64,000 bases of DNA from Choristoneura fumiferana (GCF_025370935.1 NC_133481.1:15903033-15967032), one strand, 5' to 3'; numbered from the stretch's first letter, positions 1-13,107 are shown. Notes: generated by a model not told the origin, from the letters alone. Translations and numbers: made by a program.

Positions 1-316
1 CGCGAATACCTACTAATAATTCCTAAAAAGTGCCTCTACGTTACAACTATTTTATAGCGGTCATGGTTATGAGTAGGAATCCACTAGGTACCTAATAACT
101 AGTAACTATTGTTACTAGTAATAATATTTCTGCATTTTTACCCGACTTTCCGATGGAGGGTTATGTTTTTCGAGCATACTATGTATGTATGGATGTATGT
201 AAGGATGTATTTATGTGGGTAGGTATGTAGGTATGTCGATTTATATAATGTACCATTTTCACAGAAATATCAAAAGAGTATAAAATAAAAAAATAAATTT
301 ATAAAATCAAAAATCT
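1..316. other. AT-rich sequence, nothing recognised
   Basis: Contains short tandem runs (tatgtatggatgtatg near 181-235). I see no exon of the NRF-6-like gene here, although its next exon might have been expected close to this point. Confidence 0.5.
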
Positions 317-559
317 CGACTGCCTTAAAAACTAAAAAGACGAAAATAAGTCTACTGGTCTAAAACTCTGTGAAGTACCTTAAAAAAGTGATAAATAAAT
401 AAATAAATAAAAGTTCAACAGTCGGAACCCATTCAAATCGTAACCAGCTCTAACATTCTTGGTAAGGGGCCCCGACTGTTGAACTTTAAATTAGCTACTT
501 GACAGAGTTCCAGGCCACTATTAGACTTATTTTTTTCCTTTTAGTTTTTAAGGCAGTCG
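317..559. mobile_element. foldback MITE
   Basis: About 240 bp that folds on itself almost end to end. The outer arms start CGACTGCCTTAAAAACTAAA on the left and end with its complement at 540-559. The inner parts (351-385 and 488-525) pair more loosely, and a second pair, 411-425 with 472-486, is AAGTTCAACAGTCGG and its complement. There is no coding capacity. Confidence 0.7.
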
Positions 560-615
560 GGTTTTTTTATTTTTTTTATTTAATGTTTTATTCATGAATG
601 TAATGTTTGTATTAC

Positions 616-3600
616 CTTTGGCATGTTGATTTGCTTCCCTTTGTAAATATTAAGAAGGTAACCATACAGCATACCGACAAAGAAAGGTGTGCATCTTGTC
701 AGCGTATTTACATAATAATATTGCATATAAGTAGACTGGTCCTCGGGGTCTGTTCGCCTGCAAAAACAAAGTCAACTGATTACTTGAAACAAATGAAAAC
801 GGAGTTTACGAAAGATTTAATAAAGCACCATCTAGTGAGCGCATACCAAAACTAAAACGAAGCAATAAGTTACTAAATCTTGCAGTTTGTTGTGATACAT
901 TCTAAGAGATGGCGCTTTTATTAGCTTTAAAGGTAAATAAGGTGCTCTTACGATGGAATAACGGGTGCAGGTTGGAACTCCATCAAATAATTATAAACCG
1001 TTGATGCTGTCAGTGAAATCAACATGGCGAGCGTCAAAGCAATCCAAGCTGATCTTTTTTTACCAAGCACCCAGAATAGAATTAGGGGTGAGAGGATGTG
1101 AAGCTGGACGTCAACTGCTAGATACCATGTTGGTGCAATGCACTGAAATCATTAAATATTTTGTTAAACTATTTCTATATTTAAATAGTGTTCAAAAATC
1201 ACGTTGGAGGCGTCATCCAGGGTTAAAAAAGCGTTAAACCTAGGTAACGATGAATGCCAGCTACTTACATACTCTAAGTATACTATACACCAACATTAAG
1301 GAGTTACAAATAAAGTTTGAAATAACCAGCTAAATTTGAATTCAATTGGTGAGGCGTCACGTTACCTCACTGTTTAATAAATTACACTGTCATCCTACAT
1401 ATTTTTTTCCAATCTATTAGGGAGCGGAATTCTAGTTTTAAAGAATCTCTATTATACGAGCAACAATGGTTTTTGAAAAAAAAATTGTAGCGAAGTCAAT
1501 ACCTGTGGAGGATTCCCTGTAAGTCTTTGAACTTATAACAATTTTCACAATTTTATTGTGTAGGTATTTGACAATCATAACTTAGTTCATAGACTAAATC
1601 ACCAGTACGGTCATAGTGAATTTCTTTTATTGTTTTTTTTTAATATATATGGCTCTATCCATTGGAGAACAAATTTTATTTTGCCAATGTCTACCTAGTA
1701 GATTTTGTCATTGTACGGTAAACAAAATCTAGAAAACGAAATAAAGTAATAGTAGATGAACGATGACTGCGCGAATCCCCAGTGAATTTGTATTTAGTAA
1801 TTTTGACAATAATTATCACAGAAAAAAAATTTGGTTACATATTATCTGCATCTTCAACGGGACCGCTATTAATACTGAATTAGAAAATTTGGTACCTAAT
1901 TACCGCAAAACTATCGTAAATACCACTTCATTAGCCATCTCTGATATGAATTTAAATTTGTGACGTTATTTAGAATGACTACTTAGACGTAGTGGTCATA
2001 CTTTGCTTGCAATGCCATCAATCGCTTAGTATTTTCCACTGCTGATAAATTAGGAATCAAGAAGAGAATCTCTTACCTGGTTTCTAGGGGTGACATAATT
2101 TTGAATGTGCAACAAAGTGGGCCACCAGAAACGTCTGCATTTGTGCACTTTATGGGCCACGATATCGCCCCACTGTGGGCCATCAGACAGATGGTTAAAT
2201 AATGTAGCTTGTAGGAGAACACCAGCAGCAAGAACCGGGAACATACGCAGAAGGCGATGTAGGTAATATAGGTGAACGTTTCGGATCAACCCCACTGAAA
2301 AATAATTGAATATATCAAAATGTTACAATACAAGGACACAAAAACTACAAGGACAATAAATTGAGACTAATTTATCTAGTCCCAAACTTGCGACGGATAA
2401 AAAATTATTAAGTATATAGGCAATAATCACATATTTTTCACTACACGTGCTTGAATCCATATAATCTGCGTGCGTGAATAGGAATTTCTGCATAAAAAAT
2501 GTTTTATCAAAATTTGTTCACGAGGTATCGGATAACTTTAGTCGGTGTCTCTGGCGATATCAGGGCTAACTTTTTTTTGCCCAGGGACTGAGCAGTGAAG
2601 GAAAGCCGCAAGCATGAGCATGCTTGCGGCATTCCTTCGGCAAAGAAATATCGATCCTCTGTATTTAATCTACGCAGGGCAAAGTACAAAGCACTATTGT
2701 ACTTTTCCTTGCGTAGATTAAATACAGAGTATCGATTTTTTTTAATATTATGCTGTTTTTGTCATAACTAGATATTCCTATACGCTGTTTCTATGGCAGG
2801 AGTAAAAATGAACATTGAAGAAGTACAATGTATATTTTGTCCGATTAACTTTTTATCATTATGCTCTTAGTACAAACTTTCAAAGTATTGGCTATTTAAT
2901 CATCACTCAAGACAATAAAATTTATTGTTGTATCATATTTTAGAATGACGTTGAGAGATACATGCGAAAGGTTAGCCATAGTAAGTTTTTTACGCTAGAA
3001 ACAGAGTATATTTCGAATTCATAGTATTTGCTCCGAATTGGGATGGAACCCAAAATCCTCAAGCATTATTGTCGGGTTTTCTGACCATTATTACCTAGAT
3101 TAAATGATCTGATCTTCAAAACTATGCTATTAATTTTTATTGAAACCAAGCCATGTAGCTAAATTAAATATCAAATTAAATTTTAGGTCACAAAACACCA
3201 TTTCTGTTACAATCATCATCATCATCATCATCTCAGCCGTAGGACGTCCACTGTTGGACATAGGCCTCCCCACAGACCTCCAGTTGCTTCGGTTAGCCTG
3301 CATCCACCGTGAACCTGCGGCTTTAACCAGGTCATCCGTCCATCTTGTTGGTGGACGTCCTACGCTGCGCTTGCCGATCGCGGCCTCCACTCGAGAACCT
3401 TTCCGCCCAACGGCCATCCGTTTTCGTGCTATATGGCCCGCCCATTGCCACTTGAACGAGCTGATTTGCTTGGCTATGTCGGTGACCCTTATTCTTCTAC
3501 GTATCTCCTCCTTCCTGATTCGGTCCCGTAGAGAAACCCCAAGCCCATTTCTGTTACAAAATATGGTCGAATTTAAAATACTTACTTTGACTCATCTTTC

Positions 3601-6600
3601 CCACTGAAGTATAAACAATTAACAGTCCACTTAGCAAGAAGAAAGTGTCTACAGTTATTGGTGCAGCCAAGATCCAGAGCGAAGGGAAAGAGACCATCCA
3701 CTGTAATTAAAATTATTATTTTTACTTAAAATAATCAACATCAGCTGGAAGGCGTCATAGTGGCTACTCCAGATGATATGGTACGGTTGAATCATTATTC
3801 GTAAAATATACCTAAAATGATATGTAAGCCTCATATCCAACCCGAGAAAGCATTTTGAAAATAATTTACATTTAGCGCCTAAGTGCGGCGCCGGCCGCCG
3901 AGCGAAAAAGCAAGCATTGAACCAATAATAAAGCAAACCAATAACAATCTTTCACATCATTTAAGTTATATTTTACAAATAATGGTTCAACCGTAAGTCG
4001 GAGGAGCCAAGCTTGGTATGTTTTGAAAATGATTTTTTTTTGAATTTAAAACAAGTACTGAAATATAATGATGTGATATATTTAGAGTCAGCTTAGTGGC
4101 CCTTTCATTGATATTTAAAAACATATGAATGTTACTAGACTGGCCAGCGAAAGCTGTCCACGAAAAACCGCGGCAAATAAAAAAAATGACAACACTTGCT
4201 GTACACTGACTAATAAACGACGTACTTAGATAATTATTTAAATTTTCCAGATATTAAATTATACTCGGGACTCTTCAGGCTGCATCAAAATTTATGTTGT
4301 AATGGTGTGGAGTTGATGATGCACTTTCGGAGTCCCTTGGTAAATTTTATGACCTTTGTCAGTGCCCATCTACGTACAGTGAGCATCAAAACTAGTAGCT
4401 GTTATACACTTTCATACTTTGTCGTTTTACAGCCACGTACTAACGCCATGCAAATGTCAATGTGTGTCAATGCGACAGAGTAAAAAAGTGACCCGCTACT
4501 TTTGATGCTGACTGTACACTCCAGACTCATCAATAATTATTGGACCAGGATGGTTTAATTAAACAAAAAAATATATTTATTTCTTATAGCAAAAGTATCA
4601 AAATTATCTAAGCCGGGCTAGAATGACAATATGTCAATTTCGACAGTCTCAAAAATGGTACCAGATTAAAGTTTCGTAAAAAATGCGTGAACAGCTTTCG
4701 CTGGCCAGAGTCTACGGCCTTGTAGGGTCCAGTTTGTACTGGCTAGAATAAGAACGTTTTGTAAATGCCACGAATGCAGCGAATAAATCAATATAAATAT
4801 GAATGCATATGTTTTTTTTTTTCAATACTTACCGAGAAGAAGTCAGAGCGGTTGTAGAAGGGTGCGTGTAATTGCGTGGAATAAGTGTGGCCGACTATAA
4901 CCCACATCATAGCCAGAGCTCTGATGCCGTCTAAGCATTCCAATGTACCGGGAGCCGAATTGAAGGTCAGAAGGCGGCGGGTGTTCGTGTAGAGGGAGAA
5001 TGACTTTCCAAGAGCACTGGCTTTCTTTGGGTCTAGAAAAAGGAAATTTGTTGTGTTAAATTTTTTTTATCGTCATTTGGTTTAGTTTGTAAATCCTTAA
5101 ACGTGCTGGTAAACAAAAGAGATAAAGAGATAAAGAGAAAGAGAGCAAAATTAAAGAGAGAGCGAAAGACTGAAAAGACAAAAACAAGATATTTATATTA
5201 AACTGCTGATAAAAGTCATTTAATAATATCAAGCTTTTGTTGTAACTATTTACTTTCTTGAATTGAAATTTAAATCCCGTAATGATTGAATTGGCTTCCA
5301 ACCGAAGCAACTGGAGGTCTATTAGGGAGGCCTATATCCAACAGCGGACGTCTTACGGCTGATATAATGAATGATTGGTTAAGGTAATGCTTTGAACTTT
5401 CGTGATTCTCACTCGATAACTCGGGACTTAATTATGACTACTACGTTTATTGTTAAATTGTACAATGCAGCAGCTGTGGTCACGATTTATGTGGTCTAAA
5501 TGTCGAGACAATATCAGCAATAAATATTGTAGTCGCGATTATATCGCAAATTACATTAGTCATGATTGGATAAGATGTTAAATAGTCTCAAATAATGCAG
5601 TCATATTTGTAAACGTGTTGTGATTTTGATATTCAATGACATCACTTTGCCATCTGCCGGAATTATGTATCAATTTGGGATTAAATCGATAACCTAATCC
5701 CTATCAGCTGTCACGTGCATACTTACAGATAATTTTATCTATATAGATGTACTAATTATAAATGTGAAAGTAACTCTATCTGTCACATGTACTCTAAAAA
5801 CCCCTGAACTGATTTAGATTTGACACAGGATCCAGGTCAAGACTCAGAGCAGCAAATGGTTCTTATTCCACAAAACGACACAGTTCCCCCGATTCGCGAT
5901 AAACGAAGTCTTTGTAAAAGGAGTCAAGGGCCACATCGTTATTAAATCAGCTGTAGGACGTCCACAGTTGGACATAGGCCTTCCCCGTAGATCTCCGGTT
6001 GCTTCGGTTGGAAGCGGCCTGCATCCACCGTGCACTAGCGGTTTTAATCAGATCATCCGTCCATCTCGTTGGTGAACGTCCTACGCTTCGCTTGCCGATC
6101 CGCGGTCTCCATTCGGTAAATTATTGGCCCCAACGGTCACTTCTCCGTGCTATATGACCTATTATATGCCCCCCATTGCCATTTCAATGTGTTAATTCTC
6201 TTGGCTACAGCGGTGACCCTCTTTCTTTTGCGTTTCTTGTCATTTCTGATTTGATCCCGTAGAGAAACCTCGAGCATAGTTCTCTTCATAGCACGCTGAG
6301 CAAATCAGAGCCACAGCTTTTTAGTAGACAAGATAATTAAAGTATTAATTAGAGCAACTGCGGTATTATAAATAAATGTCATCGCATTGAAAATCAATTG
6401 GCATACATTAAGTTTCCGTAAAATAAAAGTCATCTCAAGAAGTACCATTATTATAACTACAAACTACAACCAGTCATTTATGACATTAAATGCTATCTAT
6501 TTCCAAATATTTGTCATTGTCATTGTACTGTTGGTACAAAATCAAGATCAAGTAAGGGTAGTTTGAAACAAAATCACGGTAAATGAAAGTTATACCTAAA

Positions 6601-9600
6601 TACGTTCTCGCGTTCAGCCTACGCGAGACCGCACGGCCGCAGCGATGCAATGATTTTAGTTCAATAATACCTATGGACCTCTAAAAATAATGCCTGCTTC
6701 GAAAAACGACTAACAATGGTTTGGTCCCATAATTATTATGTTTAACCTTGCTTCTTGTTACCATATCTAATCACGATAGAAATTAAAATTAAGATTAGAT
6801 AAAAGAAAAACAATATAAATCACAGCGAAAAGACAAGAAAATAGTTGTGACGCCATTAATCATAATTCCTAGAATATAGAAATGATAATGGTGACATTTT
6901 ATCTTAAACCTGATTAAGCAGTGATTGTAGTAACAAATCGCTTGTTTTCCACACTCAATTATGAGCCCTGTTCTTTAAATTCCTACAATTCCTGTGCACG
7001 GAGTATCAACATGAAAATATTTTTTCAATCGATTTTTTATAGTTTTTTTTTATTCGACTGGATGGCAAACGAGCAAGTGGGTCTCCTGATGGTAAGAGAC
7101 CACCACCGCCCATAAATATCTGCAACACCAGGGGTATTGCAGACGCGTTGCCAACCTAGAGGTCTAAGATGGGATACCTCACGTGCCAGTAATTTCACCG
7201 GCTGTCTCACTCTCCACACATAGTCTAGAGTATGTTTGCATGTAATGATTACGATTACGACTACAACGCACAAGCCGAGCGAGCGAAGCGAAGAGCCGCA
7301 GCAGCAGCTGGCGAAGCGCCTTGGCCAGGTCTTGACCTGGCATTGATCACTTTATTTACAATTTTTATTTATTTATTTTAATTTATTTATTCAGAAACAA
7401 ACAGTCGTACAATGTGGTCTAATTCCAAAACCATTTCGAGGAATAGGTTTATTAAATCGTTTTATAAAATTTTAGTTAAAAAATACTTAATGATCGTGTG
7501 TATATTTGCAAAATAACGTATTCATGACCTTTGTTTGAATTTCATCGTAAATAAACGTTATGTAACTATGCCCCCTAATCATAACACTGCCAGGTGACAG
7601 AAGACACTACGTTTTTTTTAAATAATTGTGACGGGCAAAGATAAACGCAATTTTTAACGCCATGGCAACTATGGTTAGCTATAATTCCGGTAACCTATAA
7701 AAAGGATTAGAAATTTTAAAACCCAACTAAAACCAAAATCCTTCAAAATATAATTTATTTATTTTTTTGAGACCAATGCCAATGCCGATGCCAATTAGGT
7801 TAGAAAATAATTTAACCGTTACCAGTGGCGGTTATAGGATATGAATATTTGCGGAAAATAAAAGGATCAGAGCCTCCCTTGAAAACGTTTAAAATTATCT
7901 TCGTGAGAGAGGTCTTGACGCCTTGGTTTGGGTCGTTTCTGGTGTAAATGTTGTGCCATCACGGTTCAATGTGCGTTGGGCACAAAACTCTAAAAAGTAT
8001 TTTTTTATTTAAAAAACAATCAAATTATGCTTTTAATATTATAAATTGTATTGTGTTTGCTAAATGACGAATAATGCAAACGTGCATGCATACTATCTTT
8101 TAATCTCTTAAAGGTATTAGGTACCGTCTCGCGTGTTATTTTAACGAAAAATATAGTATCAAAATAAACTTATCTTATCTTTTCCGGCTTTGGTAATCAA
8201 AAACGTTAAAAGATGGTACCTAATATTGCATTAGCTGTGATAAATAAAAAAAATACTCCTGCATTTTAAATGAAATACAACATGGCTACGAACATTTTTG
8301 AAAAAGAGCAAGAGATTGTTTGCGTTTTCAATGCTTATGATCATAATATTTTACAACACAGTAATTGGGATTTCTCAATTTTCAACAACGTATAATAAAT
8401 CGAAAACCATTTGGAGAAATAGGCTTTGTGAAGCGTTTTCAGAAATCAGATTCCAAAAAATATGATAAACTCAGTTATATAAACAAAATTTAAGAAATGA
8501 CCTTCATTTGACTCCTGCAGTGTCCCGTCACAAAGCAGGTCTACACTCTTAAGCAAATTGGCAGTTTGAAATGTTGCTGTCCTGCTTATAATAGCAAAGT
8601 GACAAAGACAGAACTTTAATCACATGATGCGCGCCCGGCTTTAAACAGTTGTCAGTGAGCAGTGACAAGACAAATTAGTAATGCCACAGATTATGTTTTG
8701 TATGACCTGAATTTTTCTAGGCAATGGATTGTGGCTGTCTCACTGTGACGTCATCCAGCGTATTTCGTAAAAAAAATATAAAAAATTAAATACTCATTCA
8801 AATTAAAAATCGATGAAAATAACCTATATAATTGATGAAAATATTCTATTCTTTCTAAAAATAAAATAAAACTATAGTTTTTTTTTGGTGCATCCCAATC
8901 ACTTATTAATTTAAGTATATAATCTATTTTTAAACAGATCTAATTGTAATCAATTTAAAGTCTTGAAAGTCTGACAAGAAAACAAATTGCAAGATATTAT
9001 CGTGTTCATTTGGTCGATAAAGTAATTCCTTTCGTAAAAAAATATCACTATTCCGACATCACATTCATGGTTGAATTGCGTATTTTGTTACAGAAATGAG
9101 TTATTAGTAAAAAAAAAAGATAACGTAAGTAGTTATTTTCCATTGTAAGTAGAGCTCTTTAATCGAATAAACTTTTACTTGACAGTATCTACCTACGCAA
9201 TACAGATTTTAATAAAAATAATAAACTTGCTTTTTTTTTCACCAATTAATTTTGAAATCAACTTCACATCATCATGCGACCTAAGTACTTGGTATCTTTA
9301 CAATATACACAGATTCTCTTAACTAAACCAATGACGCACAATTTTGTTGTTTTAAATAAATATATATCACAGGTTAATAATGCAAAGCAAAGCTCGCGTT
9401 ATGGGTAAACGGTAAGTAGATTGTTGCATACTTAGATATGGATATTTAATACCTAATTTTCCAGGACAAATATTGGTATTTTTCCACAAAAAAAAAAATT
9501 GTCGCGATCGGGGATCGACGTCAAGTTTTAGAGTCAAGTTCTTTTACTGCTCGGCTAACTGGTATCTATTCAGATGAATTGTTGGCAAAAATTGTTTTAA

Positions 9601-12600
9601 ATTAAAAGATAACTTACCTCCTTTAAGTATGAGAGAATAGTATAAATCGTAGCTCGTGCATAGAAGAGTGATGAGGATTATAAATCCGAAAATAGCCCTG
9701 AAAAATAAATATAAATAAAAACTGTTTTACTTCATAATTTAACACATACACACAAACATCACGCCTGTATTCCCAAATGGGGTAGGCAGAGTATATGAAA
9801 CGTTACCGCTTCGGAGCCACATTTAGCAATTTTAGGTTTTAATTTTGACAAAAAAACGGTACAATAGTGACAGTTTGCTAGCCTGTCGCCTACGGTATAC
9901 CTTAACCTACGAGTATATCCTTGCCTCTTACGACATCCACGGAAGAAATGGAGAGGTGTAATTCTAACCCGACACCACACGGGGCTTCATATTTAAGTAC
10001 AATAATATTCACTACATAAGTAGTTAAGTAATATAAAATACATGTTTTTGCACAAAAAATGTCATAAAGAATACCTATTTTAGTAGGTAAAGCTGTAACA
10101 TTTTATGAATTCGGTATAATTTAGAGAAAATTAGGAATAAAGAATGTCATCATAATCATCATCATAATCCCAGGCTATATAGTTCGCTGCTGAGCACAGG
10201 CCTCCTCTTACAATGAGAGGAAAATAAAAAGGTTTCGATGGTGATGGACGGGGATAGAAAATAAATAAATAAATAAAGTGACTATATATAATCAACATTA
10301 TTTTCTATTGAGTAATTTGATGCCAAATCGACGTCACTAATTATTTTATTTCTAATAAGTACGGATTTGAGATAGTCATCTGCCGATATCAAATTGCTTG
10401 TATAGTCCAAAGTTCAAAAGAATCACGCTATCAGCAAAATATTTTCGAAAGTAAACATGCTTCTTGCATTTGCCGATAAACCACGTAAAAGAAATAGTAA
10501 TATTGTCCATCCTTCGTTTGTTCTTATATCGTTCATTACCAAACCCTGACCAAAGAACAGTGAAAACGTCTACCTATTATTCAATAATCGATAGGCGCTA
10601 GGCGACTTCTTTATAGAGGTTATGAAGTATTCACTTTGGCAGAGAAACACGTCAGGCTTTTAATTAGCAAAGTATGTTTGAACACGTCATAATAACTGTC
10701 ATATTTCTTGATCAGACTGTATCATTAGCTTTCTACAGTACAAACAAAACTTTAATATCACTCGGAATTAGCCAGCTTTTAGATTATCGCGGCCATTACT
10801 AATTTAATGATTTAAATTCAGGTTTGAGTTTGATTTTGTGTTCGGGTCAGTCGTCTCGTGATCGACGAAATATCGAACTTCTCTAAAATCAAGATACTTG
10901 GAACAAAACCCGGATTTGAATCATAAAATTAGTCAGCTTTTTTTTTTCGTTTTCTGAACATTCAAATGATAATAAAATATTGTATTCGTTTCAACGTAAT
11001 TTTTTTAGTCATATTGAAAGTAAGTGCGTACCTTTTACTTAAAATATTTTATGGATGCTTTGCAAAGAAGTAGCATGAATTAGAGTTTTTTTCAGTTTAT
11101 TATTGCTGTTAAGGACAAGGGATTTTCAGATAAAATATCCTAGATATTTTTTAACCGAATAATTACTTACATAGCAACATAATCACCAGGTACGAAAGGT
11201 TTATCGTTTTTAAGTCGGCAGAAGTCATCGGTGAACTCTAACCCCACAGCAGTTGTGTTGACGTAAAGGGAGTTAATAGCTTGCTTTGTAGTACATGCTT
11301 TAGGGATACATACAGCCAGCCTAAAAGACTGGCCAGCCATAGCACTGTCTTCCGCTACCCTGTTAAATAAATATAATGATGAGCGAAACAGTGATCATTG
11401 AGGATTTTTGGACATTAAACTACAACAGTGAGACACATTAACAGTGAAATTAGCGGATAACACAGGTATTTAATCGAGTTTAGCTCGACATGTTTCGGGC
11501 TAATTTATAAACTTTCCTCTAACGAGGCAGGCAAAGCAGCCACCGAGGCGTGTGTTCGTAAAGAAGAACTACGAATTAGTTCGAAACATGTCGAGCTAAA
11601 CTTGATTCAAGATGTTTATTTCCTTTCATTTCACTATGATTAAGGATCTTGAGAGGATGATATTTAAAAAAATCAGATCCGGAGTGCTAAAAAATAAATG
11701 TCTGAACATACCTCATAAGATCCATATCAGTTCCAATTATTTGGTTGTATCGTTTCGTCTGCGTTTGTACTTTTTGAATGTTTCTCATTAGTTCCTTGTG
11801 CTGTTTTGTATTTGGCAAAAGTTCTGGCCAGGGAAACTCTGGCCATTCTTCTGGCCACTCTGGCCATTCCTCTGGCCACTCAGGAAGAGTCGGTAACTCA
11901 AAATCTGGCTGCGTAAACGGAACGTGGATCATACAGTATTTGCCTTCTATGGGTGAAGGTTGATAATCTGCATTGATTTCCAAGCACTGGTGGTAGTTTC
12001 CGAAATCCATAAAGTTGCCTTTTAATATTCCTCGCGGCAATCTCAAACCTGCATCGAGAACTGAAAAATAATGCCATTGTTATTCAGTTAGTTACTGTTT
12101 GTAATTTTAAAGGTCATAATTTTTTTTAGTCATAAAAACCACACCGTGCTGTTTTTAGAATTTTCAATATTTATTGTTAAATAAGGTATGAATACTGTGT
12201 CATTTATAAAATAATTTACTGCAAACAAAATTAATGACTACATGACTTACATTTGAAACTTTTAATTTAATGCAATCAAGCAATCAATATAGATCCCTTA
12301 AAAATCAACAAGCTCGATAAAGGCTTTGGTTTATTTTATGGTTTTTGCATTTTATTCAAAAACATTCACATTCATTATTATCAATTTAATCTAATCCCTT
12401 TAAACGAGCAATTCTTATATATTAGATTATATATATATATAATCAGAATCTCGGAAACGGCTCCAACGATTTCGATTAAATTTGGTATGTAGAGGTTTTC
12501 AGGGATGACAAATCGATCTAGCTTGGTTTATCTCTGGGAGAACCCTTATCGAGAAAATATCATCGAGTTTTAGTCCGAGCAACGCTCGGACGCCCAGGTA

Positions 12601-13107
12601 CTAATAATAATGCTTGTAATAAAAAATCTTATACAACGTAAAACAAACGAGTGGATCAGACATAGAAATAAAGGAATTGACGTGATAGAGTGATAAAAAG
12701 GAAAAACGGGCAGAAGACATTGTAAAGTTTTGGAAAGTCTAGAATGGAGACTGCGTGCTAACTCCCGCGGCATACGGCAACCACCTAAAAATAGACAGAT
12801 GATATACGGCAGTAGGCCGGCATAAATTGGATGCTGGTTGCAAGAGACAGGCAGGACCAGAAAAGCAGGGAGGAGACCTGTGCTCGGAAACGAAGGTTGC
12901 TTTACATAGATAGAAAAACTTACATTCAGCTCTCAGCATGGTATTTTCATTCGCAATGTATCTTAATTGCTCCCCACAAAGTTCTCCGTCCAGTACATTT
13001 TCGTACAAATCCGTATCAAATGCATTTCTAGGTATTTCAAATTCAATGAAAGCATTTACGGAAGAAAGACAAATGACAGTAACAAAAGCGAGTAACACTT
13101 TCGCCAT
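616..13107 (-). CDS. nrf-6-like: NRF-6-like transmembrane acyltransferase, copy 1 (3' end beyond window)
   Basis: Nine exons on the minus strand, all with GT/AG borders: 12924-13107, 11712-12060, 11171-11359, 9618-9697, 4833-5032, 3586-3700, 2077-2294, 952-1142 and 616-757. Joined, they give 556 uninterrupted codons, and phases match those of the complete copy at 26312-35116. Residues 1-19 look like a signal peptide (MAKVLLAFVTVICLSSVNA). An NRF domain with paired cysteines follows, then a first membrane helix in exon 4. The acyltransferase-3 domain begins in exon 5 with CLDGIRALAMMWVIVGHTY, placing the family's conserved Arg and His near residues 305 and 316. About four C-terminal exons should lie left of base 1; positions 1-600 hold none. 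The ATG has A at -3 and G at +4. Members of this family are integral membrane proteins; C. elegans NRF-6 is tied to drug response and yolk or lipid transport, and the substrate is unknown. Introns carry RTE, SINE and MITE insertions. Confidence 0.88.
2597..2737. repeat. two adjacent hairpins, nested foldback
   Basis: Hairpin one has arms at 2598-2616 and 2619-2637 (18 of 19 pairs, 2-base loop, core GCCGCAAGCATG). Hairpin two has arms at 2648-2689 and about 2698-2737 (core CTGTATTTAATCTACGC and its complement, 8-base loop). Both sit in the intron between exons 6 and 7 of NRF-6-like copy 1. Confidence 0.7.
3213..3580 (-). mobile_element. RTE-like LINE, 3' end fragment
   Basis: On the minus strand it encodes the reverse-transcriptase tail KRSVGRPPTRWTDDLVKAAG...WRSVGRP followed by a (GAT)n tail (here TCATCA at 3213-3232). 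This is the usual lepidopteran RTE 3' end, with a broken frame. It lies in the intron after exon 6 of copy 1, a few bases from the splice donor. Confidence 0.75.
4139..4709. mobile_element. DNA transposon remnant with 23-bp inverted ends
   Basis: The ends TGGCCAGCGAAAGCTGT (4141-4157) and its complement (4690-4706) are nearly perfect terminal inverted repeats. There is no open frame. A second MITE (4374-4517) sits inside it, so this element inserted first. Confidence 0.6.
4374..4517. mobile_element. MITE with GCATCAAAAGTAGC-type ends
   Basis: The ends are GTACAGTGAGCATCAAAA and its near complement TTTTGATGCTGACTGTAC. The subterminal parts, ACTTTGTCGTTTTACA and CGACAGAGTAAAAAAGT, also pair. 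The same element occurs at 59557-59694 and 63648-63784. Confidence 0.7.
5283..5372 (+). mobile_element. RTE-like LINE 3' tip
   Basis: Short plus-strand piece reading GGAGGCCTATATCCAACAGC then GGACGTCTTACGGCTGAT, equivalent to the last codons and tail of the RTE copies elsewhere in the window. Confidence 0.55.
5941..6300 (-). mobile_element. RTE-like LINE, 3' end fragment
   Basis: Begins with the complement of the RTE tail (TCAGCTGTAGGACGTCCACA) and continues through the RW-rich terminal region of the reverse transcriptase in broken frames. It lies in the intron between exons 4 and 5 of copy 1. Confidence 0.7.
7045..7215 (-). mobile_element. Jockey/CR1-like LINE 3' UTR fragment
   Basis: Contains ATGGCAAACGAGCAAGTGGG and GGTCTCCTGATGGTAAGAGA, the usual 3' end of lepidopteran Jockey/CR1-type LINEs, in reverse. 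The same 3' end is on the plus strand at 17395-17575. Confidence 0.6.
9757..9990 (-). mobile_element. LINE-like 3' fragment (family shared with 23.6 kb)
   Basis: The minus strand reads YTRRLRYTVGDRLANCHYCT, and the plus-strand copy at 23628-23868 gives the same peptide (YRLRYTVGDRLATCHYCT). The first shows the conserved end ATCACGCCTGTATTCCCAAA; the second the complementary end followed by a TG run. I cannot name the family with confidence. Confidence 0.55.
11472..11607. mobile_element. foldback element
   Basis: The arms GTTTAGCTCGACATGTTTCG and its complement are 85 bases apart. The same motif forms the ends of the larger MITE at 57392-57617, so the two are related. It lies in the intron between exons 2 and 3 of copy 1. 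Confidence 0.6.
12425..12600 (-). repeat. dispersed lepidopteran repeat (CCTGGGCG...CTCGG type)
   Basis: Reverse copy of a repeat also at 45293-45420, 56092-56260 and 60217-60380. Shared landmarks are ACCTGGGCG, GCTCGGGCTAAAACTCGAT and CGGCTCCAACGATTTCGATT. It is short, non-coding and lies in intron 1 of copy 1. Confidence 0.6.

Noticed and set aside
607..855. plus-strand 82-codon frame
   Set aside because: Antisense of exon 9 of NRF-6-like copy 1 (616-757).
965..1237. plus-strand 90-codon frame
   Set aside because: It is the antisense of exon 8 of NRF-6-like copy 1 (952-1142), which has splice sites and homology to exon 8 of the complete copy.
3213..3235. (ATC)n runs as CRISPR-like or regulatory repeats
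   Set aside because: They are the simple-sequence tails of RTE LINEs and family A SINEs, as at 25797, 43602, 28128, 39799 and 52298.
11778..11963. plus-strand frame rich in SGHSGHSSG
   Set aside because: It is the antisense shadow of the Trp-Pro-Glu repeat in exon 2 of NRF-6-like copy 1.
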